The position numbers and the translations under genes are program-made. A stretch of 8,271 bases of DNA from JAVKBW01 sp964352715 (lineage in GTDB: Bacteria; Pseudomonadota; Alphaproteobacteria; UBA8366; Aestuariispiraceae), in assembly GCA_964352715.1 (NCBI GenBank), contig CAYGSU010000109.1, positions 1 through 8,271 of the forward strand. The letters run 5' to 3'. Shown piece by piece: positions 1 through 6,095 of the stretch (positions are counted from its first letter, which is position 1; each line of letters opens with the position of its first letter). Below the pieces are notes generated by a model. The model ran no database searches, had not been told where the DNA came from, and worked only from the letters and a program-made list of their open reading frames with translations.

Positions 1-3000
1 ATCAAGGCCGCCAAGCGGATGGTCGAAAAGGAACGTCCGGAAGTCTGGGACATTCTTGAAGAAGTCATCCGCGAGCATCCGGTTCTGCTGAACCGCGCGC
101 CGACGCTGCACCGTCTGGGCATCCAGGCCTTCGAACCGAAACTGATCGAAGGCAAGGCCATCCAGCTTCACCCGCTGGTTTGTACCGCGTTCAACGCCGA
201 CTTTGACGGTGACCAGATGGCGGTTCACGTGCCGTTGTCGCTTGAAGCGCAGCTTGAAGCCCGCGTCTTGATGATGTCGACCAACAACATCCTGTCGCCG
301 GCCAACGGCAAGCCGATCATCGTGCCGTCGCAGGACATCATTCTCGGTCTGTACTACATCACCTACGAACGTCTCGATCTGTTCGGCGAAGAAGTGTCGA
401 TCGACGGCAAGGAAGCAATGGAAGCGGCGATGGAGCGGAAGGAAATTCTGCTTCGCGACACGTCCGATGCAGACAAGCCGGTCATAACGACAGATCCGAA
501 GGAAGCGTTCGACCTTCTGAAGAAAGGCAAGATCGCGGCGCACCGGCTTCCGCTGTTCGCGAACATTGCAGAAATCGAACATGCACTGGACGAAGGTGCG
601 GTGAAACTGCATCAGCGGGTCAAGGCGCTGTTCGAAACCGTCGACAAGGACGGTAACCCGGTCATTGAAAAGGTTGTCACCACGGCCGGCCGGATGCTGC
701 TCAGCGAAATCCTGCCGCGGCATACACACGTTCCGTTCAGCCTGATCAACAAGGTGCTGACGAAGAAGGAAGTGTCGAACCTGATCGATATCGTCTATCG
801 GCATTCCGGCCAGAAAGACACGGTCATCTTCTGTGACAAGCTGATGGCGATGGGCTTCAAGTGGGCGGCAAAGGCCGGTATTTCCTTCGGCAAGGATGAT
901 CTGATTATTCCGGAAGCCAAGGAAAAGCTGATCAACGACGCCCAGAAGATGGTCAAGGAATACGAACAGCAGTATCTCGACGGCCTGATCACCCAGGGTG
1001 AGAAGTACAACAAGGTTGTCGACGTCTGGTCTTCCTGCACCGACAAGGTTGCCGATGAAATGATGAAGGTCATGTCATCGGGCAGCGGCATCGGACTGAA
1101 CTCGGTCTTCATGATGGCGCATTCAGGGGCGCGTGGTTCTGCGGCGCAGATCAAGCAGCTTGCCGGCATGCGCGGCCTGATGGCGAAGCCGTCCGGCGAA
1201 ATCATCGAAACGCCGATCATTTCCAACTTCAAGGAAGGTCTGACGGTGCTGGAATACTTCAACTCCACCCACGGTGCCCGTAAGGGTCTCGCGGATACGG
1301 CGTTGAAGACTGCCAACTCCGGTTACCTGACCCGTCGTCTCGTCGATGTCGCGCAGGATGCCATCATTGTCGAGGAAGATTGCGGCACGAACGAAGGCCT
1401 CACCATGCGGGCCGTCATCGAAGGTGGCGATCTGATCGAAGGCCTTGGCGACCGTATCCTCGGCCGCTGTGCGGCAGAAGACATCGTTCATCCGCTGACC
1501 GGCGAAGTCATCGTTCCGGCCCGTGGCCTGATCGACGAATACCTGGCCGATGCGGTTGAAACAGCCGGTATCGATGCGGTGCTGATCCGCTCGGTCCTGA
1601 CCTGTGAAAGCAAGGGCGGCGTTTGCGGTAACTGCTATGGTCGTGACCTTGCACGCGGTACGACGGTCAACATGGGCGAGGCGGTCGGTGTCATCGCAGC
1701 CCAGTCGATCGGCGAGCCGGGTACCCAGCTTACCATGCGGACGTTCCACATTGGTGGCGCGGCGCAGCGTGGTGCGGAACAGAATTCTGTTGAAAGCTCC
1801 ATCGACGGCACGGTCCGGGTTGATAACCGCAACGTGGTTCTCGACAGTGACGGCAAGCCTGTCGTCATGGGCCGGAACACGGAAATCGCCCTGATTGACG
1901 AAACCGGCCGCGATCGCGCCCGTCACCGGGTGCCGTATGGCGCCCGTCTGAAAGTCGATGAGGGCGATGAAGTCGTGAAGGGCCAGACGCTGGCTGAATG
2001 GGACCCGTACACCATTCCGATCATCACGGAGAAGGAAGGCATCGCGCATTATGTCGACCTCGTCGAAGGTGTTTCGGTTCGTGACGTTGTCGACGAAGCA
2101 ACCGGTATCGCCTCGAAAGTGGTGATCGACTGGAAACAGCAGGCGCGTGGCGCCGATCTGAAGCCGCGCATTACGCTGCGCGACAAGGATGGTGAAGTCG
2201 TCAACCTGCCGAACGGCATGGAAGCCCGCTACTTCATGTCGGTGGATGCGATCCTGTCGGTTTCCAACGGTCAGGAAGTCAAAGCCGGTGACGTGCTGGC
2301 GCGTATCCCTCGTGAATCCTCGAAAACCCGTGACATTACCGGTGGTCTGCCACGTGTTGCGGAACTGTTCGAAGCCCGCAAGCCGAAGGAATTTGCGGTT
2401 ATCTCCGATCAGGACGGTTACGTGGAATTTGGTAAGGACTACAAGACCAAGCGTCGTATTATCGTTCGTCCGGCGGATGAAGACGGCGAGGCGTCGGAAT
2501 TCCTGGTGCCGAAGGGCAAGCACATCGCGGTTCAGGAAGGCGAATTCATCCGCAAGGGTGAAATGCTGATGGATGGTAACCCGGTGCCGCACGATATTCT
2601 CGAAGTCATGGGCGTCGAAGCCCTGTCGAACTATCTGTGCAAGGAAATCCAGGACGTCTACCGTCTGCAGGGCGTGAAGATCAACGACAAGCATATCGAA
2701 GTGATCGTCCGCCAGATGCTGCAGAAGGTCGAAGTCGTGGATCCGGGCGATACGTATCTGCTGACCGGTGAACAGATGGACCGGGACGAAGCGGCGGAAG
2801 CCAACGACCGGGCGATAGCCGAGAAGAAGGAACCGGCGAAACTCAAGCCGGTTCTGCAGGGCATCACCAAGGCGAGCCTGCAGACCAGTTCGTTCATTTC
2901 GGCGGCGTCCTTCCAGGAAACCACCCGTGTTCTTACCGAAGCGGCGGTCAACGGCAAGTCGGACAACCTGATCGGACTGAAGGAGAACGTTATCGTCGGG

Positions 3001-3183
3001 CGTCTGATCCCGGCCGGTACAGGCGCGGTCATGAAGCGTCTGCGGCATGAAGCGGTTGCCAAGGACAAGGTTATCCAGGCAGATCGGGCCGCAGCGGCGG
3101 AAGCGCTGGCGGCAGCCCGCGAAGCCGCGAATGCGGCAGAAGCGGCTTCCGCTGAAAGCGAAGACGCAACAGTCGCGGAATAG
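1..3183 (+). CDS. rpoC: DNA-directed RNA polymerase subunit beta' (5' end missing)
   Basis: This is the largest subunit of RNA polymerase and carries the catalytic Mg2+ site. The reading frame is open from the first base and ends at TAG 3181-3183, giving 1060 codons. By E. coli numbering about 390 N-terminal residues (N-terminal zinc domain, clamp, rudder) lie outside the window. The catalytic NADFDGD motif is at 193-213 with its three Asp codons at 199, 205 and 211. The bridge helix region (MMAHSGARGS) starts at 1111. The second zinc site is intact, with Cys codons at 1381, 1603, 1624 and 1633. The trigger loop (GEPGTQLTMRTFH) spans 1711-1749, including the His codon at 1747. The conserved C-terminal segment (GLKENVIVGRLIPAGTG) is followed by an Ala/Glu-rich tail that is probably disordered. 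There is no frameshift or missing key residue. rpoB presumably lies upstream. Confidence 0.99.
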   Translation: MKAAKRMVEKERPEVWDILEEVIREHPVLLNRAPTLHRLGIQAFEPKLIEGKAIQLHPLVCTAFNADFDGDQMAVHVPLSLEAQLEARVLMMSTNNILSPANGKPIIVPSQDIILGLYYITYERLDLFGEEVSIDGKEAMEAAMERKEILLRDTSDADKPVITTDPKEAFDLLKKGKIAAHRLPLFANIAEIEHALDEGAVKLHQRVKALFETVDKDGNPVIEKVVTTAGRMLLSEILPRHTHVPFSLINKVLTKKEVSNLIDIVYRHSGQKDTVIFCDKLMAMGFKWAAKAGISFGKDDLIIPEAKEKLINDAQKMVKEYEQQYLDGLITQGEKYNKVVDVWSSCTDKVADEMMKVMSSGSGIGLNSVFMMAHSGARGSAAQIKQLAGMRGLMAKPSGEIIETPIISNFKEGLTVLEYFNSTHGARKGLADTALKTANSGYLTRRLVDVAQDAIIVEEDCGTNEGLTMRAVIEGGDLIEGLGDRILGRCAAEDIVHPLTGEVIVPARGLIDEYLADAVETAGIDAVLIRSVLTCESKGGVCGNCYGRDLARGTTVNMGEAVGVIAAQSIGEPGTQLTMRTFHIGGAAQRGAEQNSVESSIDGTVRVDNRNVVLDSDGKPVVMGRNTEIALIDETGRDRARHRVPYGARLKVDEGDEVVKGQTLAEWDPYTIPIITEKEGIAHYVDLVEGVSVRDVVDEATGIASKVVIDWKQQARGADLKPRITLRDKDGEVVNLPNGMEARYFMSVDAILSVSNGQEVKAGDVLARIPRESSKTRDITGGLPRVAELFEARKPKEFAVISDQDGYVEFGKDYKTKRRIIVRPADEDGEASEFLVPKGKHIAVQEGEFIRKGEMLMDGNPVPHDILEVMGVEALSNYLCKEIQDVYRLQGVKINDKHIEVIVRQMLQKVEVVDPGDTYLLTGEQMDRDEAAEANDRAIAEKKEPAKLKPVLQGITKASLQTSSFISAASFQETTRVLTEAAVNGKSDNLIGLKENVIVGRLIPAGTGAVMKRLRHEAVAKDKVIQADRAAAAEALAAAREAANAAEAASAESEDATVAE

Positions 3184-3206
3184 GGTCCGTTTGCCGATAG
3201 AATTGG

Positions 3207-3236
3207 AAAAGGCCCCGCTGGTGCGGGGCCTTTTTT
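3207..3236. terminator. Intrinsic terminator of rpoC, probably bidirectional
   Basis: A perfect 8-bp GC-rich stem, GGCCCCGC (3211-3218) with GCGGGGCC (3223-3230), closes a TGGT loop and is followed by six T (3231-3236). An A-run at 3207-3210 extends the stem and would give a U-run on the other strand. It starts 23 nt after the rpoC stop. The stop codon of the convergent acetyltransferase gene overlaps its right edge, so it probably ends both transcripts. The plus-strand U-tract is the stronger one. Confidence 0.93.
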
Positions 3237-3702
3237 ATTCGGCAAGGTTCCGTGTCATGAAGGTGCTGTGCGGGTCTTCCACATATCCTTCGAATGGCCC
3301 TGTCTCTACAAACCCGTGCCGGGCATACAGCCGGCGCGCCGGCAAAAATTCCTGATACGAGCCGGTTTCCAGACTGAGCTGTTTGAACCCGCGCGATCGG
3401 GCGGTATCAAGGACGAAGGTGACCAGCGTACGCGCAATGCCTGTTCCGCGATGCGCTTCGGCTACATGCATTGATTTGATTTCACCATGATCAGACGACA
3501 ACGCCTTCAGGGCGACGCAGCCGACGGTTTCGGAGCCGGATCGGGCAGTCCAGAAGGATATCTCCGGCCGGGCGAGACCGTCCAGATCGAGAGCGTGGCC
3601 TGAGCCCGGAGGCGATACGAGACGCATCAGGGCGATGTGCGCTTCCAGCAGGGGTCTTGCCGACGGGCCTCTCGGGTCCTCGTGCTGGATGGTTATCTTC
3701 AT
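3235..3702 (-). CDS. GNAT family N-acetyltransferase (YsnE-like)
   Basis: This is a 155-residue single-domain protein of the Gcn5-related acetyltransferase fold, which transfers an acetyl group from acetyl-CoA to an amine; the substrate is unknown. The acetyl-CoA pyrophosphate loop is RGTGIA at residues 85-90, preceded by the strand GEIKSMHV (73-80). The later motifs LETGS (111-115) and ARRLYARHGF (122-131) are typical of the family. The run of motifs (ISFW, GEIKSM, LETGS, GPFEGY, EDP, STFMT) recalls the Bacillus subtilis YsnE group from memory, not from a search. The ATG start at 3700-3702 has an AGAGG-type ribosome binding site about 11 nt upstream. It is cytoplasmic, with no signal peptide. 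It converges on rpoC and diverges from the phosphoesterase gene. The stop codon lies in the edge of the shared terminator. Confidence 0.9.
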   Translation of the reverse strand: MKITIQHEDPRGPSARPLLEAHIALMRLVSPPGSGHALDLDGLARPEISFWTARSGSETVGCVALKALSSDHGEIKSMHVAEAHRGTGIARTLVTFVLDTARSRGFKQLSLETGSYQEFLPARRLYARHGFVETGPFEGYVEDPHSTFMTRNLAE

Positions 3703-3781
3703 TGCGTTAAAGACCTCTGTAACATTGATGCGGTATGTAAAGGGTGAGAGGTGGATGATAATCGCGTTTCAGGTGCATGCC
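3703..3781. promoter_or_regulatory. Divergent intergenic region between acetyltransferase and phosphoesterase genes
   Basis: The two genes start in opposite directions from this 79-nt gap (52 nt if the phosphoesterase starts at 3755), so it must hold their promoters unless they lie inside the neighbouring coding regions. I could not find a convincing -35/-10 pair on either strand. An imperfect inverted repeat, ACAT (3722-3725) with ATGT (3735-3738) inside GTAACAT...TATGTAA, is centred in the gap and could be an operator. It is short enough to be chance. Confidence 0.3.
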
Positions 3782-4774
3782 ATGAAAATTATAGTAGGGT
3801 TCGTCGCAGCCCTGTTGTTCGTTCCGGATCTGGCCAAGGCGGATGATCGTTTCAGTTTCATCGCCTTTGGCGACATGCCCTATGGCGCGCCGGAAATCGT
3901 CGGGCCACCGTTCGAACGGTTGATCGCGGCAATCAACAAGGCGGACCCGGCCTTTTCCATTCATGTCGGTGATATCAAATCCGGCTCCTCACCTTGCGAC
4001 GATGCGGAATTCGCCAGACAACGCGCATATTTCAATTCGTTTCGCGGCGCGCTTGTCTACACACCCGGTGACAATGAATGGACCGATTGCCACCGCGAGA
4101 AGGCCGGCGGCTACGATCCGCTGGAACGGCTCGCCAGGCTACGGCAGGTTTTCTTCAATACCGGCGCTAACAGTTTCGGCAGAACCCCCATTGTTCTTGA
4201 GCGTCAATCCGACCTTGCCGACGAAGCAAGCCGCACCTTCGTTGAAAACCAGCGGTGGATGCATAACGGCATCCTGTTCATGACCGCGCATATCGTCGGG
4301 TCAAATAACGGGTTTCAGTCCGGCAAGCCGGCATCCGTGGCGGAGTTCTTCGCCCGGTCCAGCGCCAACCGAAGCTGGATCGAAGCTGGTTTCCGAAAGG
4401 CTTCGGAAACAGGCGCAAAGGCCGTGGTGCTGGCGATTCATGCGGATGTCTTCGCGGGGCTTGAGACACGCAATATCTGGCCGGCGCAATCCGGGTTCGG
4501 TGAAACCATGCAGCTGTTCCGCACCCTTGCAGAATCCTTTGGCCGGCCGGTGCTGCTGATTCACGGCGACAGCCATGTCTTCATCATCGATCAGCCCTTC
4601 ACATCGGCCAATCCGGAGAACAAGGGCAGGCGGCTCGATAACGTGACGCGCCTGGAAGTCTATGGCGCACCGGAGGTGCACGCGGTTCGCATCCTGGTCG
4701 ATCCAGACAGTCCGGAAATATTCGGATTCGCCCCTTTTTTCGGGCCAGGCAACCGGGCATTCTCCGACGATTGA
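3782..4774 (+). CDS. Exported calcineurin-like metallophosphoesterase-family protein
   Basis: This is a 330-residue protein with an apparent cleavable signal peptide: Lys2, a hydrophobic stretch at about residues 3-15, then LAKA before DD (cleavage near residue 20). It is therefore probably periplasmic. The calcineurin-like order of metal motifs is visible: GD at 30-31 (GDMPYG), HVGD at 61-64, GDNEW at 96-100, His220 (AIHAD), and HGDSH at 261-265. Family members usually have D-x-H in the first motif and GNH[DE] in the third; here these read D-M-P and GDNE, so this is a divergent subfamily and the activity is uncertain. The protein has only two cysteines, 72 and 103, each beside a metal motif, which could form a disulfide after export. 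I chose ATG 3782 because it gives the cleaner signal peptide and has AGG 8 nt upstream. An in-frame ATG at 3755 with AGAGGTGG before it is a real alternative. The substrate is unknown. Confidence 0.8.
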   Translation: MKIIVGFVAALLFVPDLAKADDRFSFIAFGDMPYGAPEIVGPPFERLIAAINKADPAFSIHVGDIKSGSSPCDDAEFARQRAYFNSFRGALVYTPGDNEWTDCHREKAGGYDPLERLARLRQVFFNTGANSFGRTPIVLERQSDLADEASRTFVENQRWMHNGILFMTAHIVGSNNGFQSGKPASVAEFFARSSANRSWIEAGFRKASETGAKAVVLAIHADVFAGLETRNIWPAQSGFGETMQLFRTLAESFGRPVLLIHGDSHVFIIDQPFTSANPENKGRRLDNVTRLEVYGAPEVHAVRILVDPDSPEIFGFAPFFGPGNRAFSDD

Positions 4775-4905
4775 TACAAGGGATGCTGTCGTCGAAATAT
4801 TCCGCCTGAAATCTGGTTAAAATTGAAATAAAAATACAATTCTTTCCGGCGAAGCGTTGCTGAAAATCAATCGCCCGGGTCTGTGAAAAACTTGTGACTT
4901 CGCGC
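4775..4905 (+). other. Gene-free stretch between phosphoesterase gene and str promoter
   Basis: I see no gene here. It includes an AT-rich segment (about 4817-4845) with a weak AATTG/CAATT inverted repeat around an A-rich loop, which lacks the GC stem and U-tract of an intrinsic terminator. An A-run at 4886-4890 lies just upstream of the -35 box of the next promoter, where an UP element would sit. How the phosphoesterase transcript ends is not clear. Confidence 0.5.
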
Positions 4906-4934
4906 TTGACGCGGGGGAGGCCCGCTCATAGTAT
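4906..4934 (+). promoter_or_regulatory. Sigma70-type promoter of the str operon leader
   Basis: TTGACG (4906-4911, five of six consensus positions) is separated by 17 nt from TAGTAT (4929-4934, four of six). The predicted start is near 4941. The bases after the -10 box (CCGCGCG, 4935-4941) form a GC-rich discriminator, a feature associated with negative control by ppGpp at stable-RNA and ribosomal-protein promoters. An A-run at 4886-4890 is in UP-element position. The promoter is needed because rpoC has its own terminator and two unrelated genes lie between. Confidence 0.75.
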
Positions 4935-4964
4935 CCGCGCGCCTTAACAGGGGAATGTGCTGTA

Positions 4965-5037
4965 GGTCCAATTCGGGGCGGCGAAAGCCAAACTGGACGT
5001 TGCGACAGGCGGATAGACGCCGGTAACGGAACGTACC
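4965..5037 (+). promoter_or_regulatory. Cluster of three hairpins in the 5' part of the leader
   Basis: Hairpin A pairs GTCCA (4966-4970) with TGGAC (4994-4998) and encloses GGC-GAAA-GCC (4980-4989), a GNRA tetraloop stem. Hairpin B is GGCG (5008-5011) with CGCC (5018-5021) around a GATAGA loop. Hairpin C follows with no gap: GGTA (5022-5025) with TACC (5034-5037), an inner CG/CG pair, a bulged A and a GAA loop. B and C could stack coaxially. TACCT (5034-5038) can also pair with AGGTA (5051-5055), and GGAAC (5028-5032) with GTTCC (5046-5050), so this part could switch folds together with the downstream helix. Confidence 0.45.
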
Positions 5038-5039
5038 TA

Positions 5040-5115
5040 AACGATGTTCCAGGTAAAACTTGTTGTTTGGCCGGTTCTCGAATGGGGGCCGCGAAGAGAA
5101 GATTTGAACATCGTT
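5040..5115 (+). repeat. Perfect 10-bp inverted repeat, candidate antiterminator helix
   Basis: AACGATGTTC (5040-5049) is the exact reverse complement of GAACATCGTT (5106-5115), with 56 nt between. The interior can form smaller stems: AAAC/GTTT at 5056-5068 and GGCC/GGCC at 5069-5090. The 3' arm shares CGTT (5112-5115) with the 5' arm of the terminator-like hairpin, so both cannot form at once. Confidence 0.6.
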
Positions 5116-5149
5116 GGGTGGCCTGAAGGTTCACCTCAACGGGTTTTTT
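5112..5149 (+). terminator. Terminator-like hairpin inside the rpsL leader (candidate attenuator)
   Basis: The 5' arm CGTTG-GGTG-GCC (5112-5123) pairs with GGT-T-CACC-T-CAACG (5128-5141). This gives 12 pairs (one G-U) with two single-U bulges and a TGAA loop. GG (5142-5143) and six T (5144-5149) follow. It lies 88 nt upstream of rpsL, too early to end any known gene, so it either attenuates the str operon or ends a short leader RNA. Confidence 0.65.
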
Positions 5150-5154
5150 GTGGT

Positions 5155-5187
5155 TTCGCGCCGGTTGGTATGCCGACGGGCTGCGAA
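5155..5187 (+). promoter_or_regulatory. Strong hairpin between leader terminator and rpsL
   Basis: TTCGC (5155-5159) pairs with GCGAA (5183-5187). Inside it, CC (5161-5162) pairs with GG (5178-5179), and GTTGG (5164-5168) pairs with CCGAC (5173-5177) around a TATG loop. It has no U-tract, so it is not a terminator; a role in translation or RNA stability is possible. Confidence 0.4.
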
Positions 5188-5200
5188 GTTGGGATTACGA

Positions 5201-5215
5201 ACATCCGGTGGATGT
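5201..5215 (+). promoter_or_regulatory. Small perfect hairpin just upstream of the rpsL start
   Basis: ACATCC (5201-5206) pairs with GGATGT (5210-5215) around GGT; the top pair may open to leave a 5-nt loop. It ends 22 nt before the rpsL ATG. The 5' flank GAACATC (5199-5205) repeats the start of the 3' arm of the long inverted repeat (5106-5112), so GATGTTC (5043-5049) could pair here instead. Confidence 0.4.
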
Positions 5216-5237
5216 CAACAGAAGCGACGATGGTGAT

Positions 5238-5609
5238 ATGCCAACAGTGAACCAATTGATCCGCAAGCCGCGGGTAAGCAAACCGAAGCGGGAAAAAGTT
5301 CCTGCTTTGCAGGCCTGTCCGCAAAAACGTGGCGTCTGCACCCGCGTTTACACAACCACACCGAAGAAGCCGAACTCGGCCCTTCGTAAGGTTGCGCGTG
5401 TCCGGCTGACGAACGGGTTCGAAGTTACGAGCTACATTCCCGGTGTCGGCCACAATCTGCAGGAACACTCGGTGGTGATGATCCGCGGCGGTCGTGTAAA
5501 GGACTTGCCGGGCGTTCGTTATCACATCATCCGCGGTACTCTTGATACCCAAGGCGTTGCGAACCGTCGTCAGCGGCGTTCGAAATACGGCGCCAAGCGG
5601 CCGAAGTAA
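5238..5609 (+). CDS. rpsL: 30S ribosomal protein S12
   Basis: S12 sits at the decoding centre of the 30S subunit and helps set translational accuracy. The product is 123 residues, the normal length. The start is fixed by the conserved MPTVNQLIRKPR N-terminus; the frame stays open upstream but that part does not resemble S12. TTTPKKPNSALRK (residues 39-51) and GGRVKDLPGVRYH (84-96) are intact. Lys43, Lys88 and Pro91, the usual sites of streptomycin-resistance changes, carry the wild-type residues, so the protein should be of the streptomycin-sensitive type. Asp89, the methylthiolation site in some bacteria, is present. The ribosome binding site is poor: the best candidate, AGAAG (5220-5224), is 13 nt from the ATG, unlike the clear sites of rpsG and fusA. 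It is the first gene of the str operon. Confidence 0.99.
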   Translation: MPTVNQLIRKPRVSKPKREKVPALQACPQKRGVCTRVYTTTPKKPNSALRKVARVRLTNGFEVTSYIPGVGHNLQEHSVVMIRGGRVKDLPGVRYHIIRGTLDTQGVANRRQRRSKYGAKRPK

Positions 5610-5624
5610 GGAAGGGTCGGAAGA

Positions 5625-6095
5625 ATGTCTCGTCGTCACGCAGCTGAGAAGCGCGAAATTCTGCCGGATGCCAAATTCGGTGATGTGGTTCTGTCGAAGT
5701 TCATCAACATCGTTATGGTTGATGGCAAAAAATCGACTGCCGAACATATTGTTTATGGTGCGTTCGATACGATTTCCGAACGCACGGGGCAGGATCCGGT
5801 CCGGACCTTCCACGAAGCTCTTGAAAACATAAAGCCGCACCTTGAAGTCCGGTCGCGCCGCGTTGGTGGTGCAACCTATCAGGTGCCGGTTGAAGTCCGC
5901 TCGGAACGCGCTCAGGCGCTGGCGTTTCGCTGGGTTATCGATATGGCTCGCAAGCGGTCCGAAAACACGATGCGCGAGCGTCTGTCGGGTGAAATTCTCG
6001 ATGCAGCGAACAATCGCGGCGCATCCGTCAAGAAACGCGAAGACACGCACCGGATGGCGGAAGCCAACCGTGCCTTCTCGCATTACCGCTGGTAA
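5625..6095 (+). CDS. rpsG: 30S ribosomal protein S7
   Basis: S7 is a primary 16S rRNA-binding protein that starts assembly of the 30S head and contacts E-site tRNA and mRNA. The product is 156 residues, the usual bacterial length. The basic N-terminus (MSRRHAAEKR), the helix FINIVMVDGKKSTAE (26-40), the beta-hairpin region around residues 73-91 and the C-terminal AEANRAFSHYRW are all conserved. A clear ribosome binding site, AAGGAAGGG (5608-5616), overlaps the rpsL stop codon and lies 8 nt from the ATG. The gap from rpsL is only 15 nt. In E. coli a spacer of roughly 100 nt here carries the S7 repression site, so that control cannot have the same layout in this genome. Confidence 0.99.
   Translation: MSRRHAAEKREILPDAKFGDVVLSKFINIVMVDGKKSTAEHIVYGAFDTISERTGQDPVRTFHEALENIKPHLEVRSRRVGGATYQVPVEVRSERAQALAFRWVIDMARKRSENTMRERLSGEILDAANNRGASVKKREDTHRMAEANRAFSHYRW

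Larger units (their letters stand above)
4941..5237 (+). promoter_or_regulatory. Long structured 5' leader of rpsL, or a small RNA followed by a short leader
   Basis: About 297 nt separate the predicted transcription start from the rpsL ATG. I see no convincing protein gene in it. It holds several local hairpins, a long-range 10-bp helix, a terminator-like hairpin with six T, and two further hairpins just before rpsL; each is listed separately. It does not match a riboswitch class I know by eye: some bases near 4971-4990 faintly recall the FMN element (TTCGGGGC), but the rest does not follow it. Confidence 0.55.

Noticed and set aside
1123..3048. 641-codon open frame antisense to rpoC
   Set aside because: It is the mirror of a highly conserved, G/C-ending coding frame, which suppresses stops on the opposite strand. 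Its protein shows no recognisable domain and there is no ribosome binding site or promoter.
3722..3738. ACAT/ATGT inverted repeat in the divergent intergenic region as a defined operator
   Set aside because: The half-sites are four bases with an imperfect flank; this is likely enough by chance that I would not assign a regulator.
3635..3781. N-terminal extension of the phosphoesterase upstream of 3782
   Set aside because: The extension to 3635 overlaps the start of the divergent acetyltransferase gene and would bury the signal peptide. Only the alternative ATG at 3755 remains credible.
4817..4845. Intrinsic terminator after the phosphoesterase gene
   Set aside because: The AATTG/CAATT stem is AT-only at its core, its loop is long, and no U-tract follows on the plus strand.
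4965..5040. FMN or cyclic-di-GMP riboswitch in the rpsL leader
   Set aside because: Short stretches (TTCGGGGC, a GAAA tetraloop) resemble parts of those classes, but the order and the other conserved blocks are absent, and neither is expected upstream of rpsL.
5148..5237. In-frame N-terminal extension of S12 from a TTG
   Set aside because: S12 starts at the conserved MPTVNQLIRK; the upstream 30 codons are open by chance and unlike any S12.
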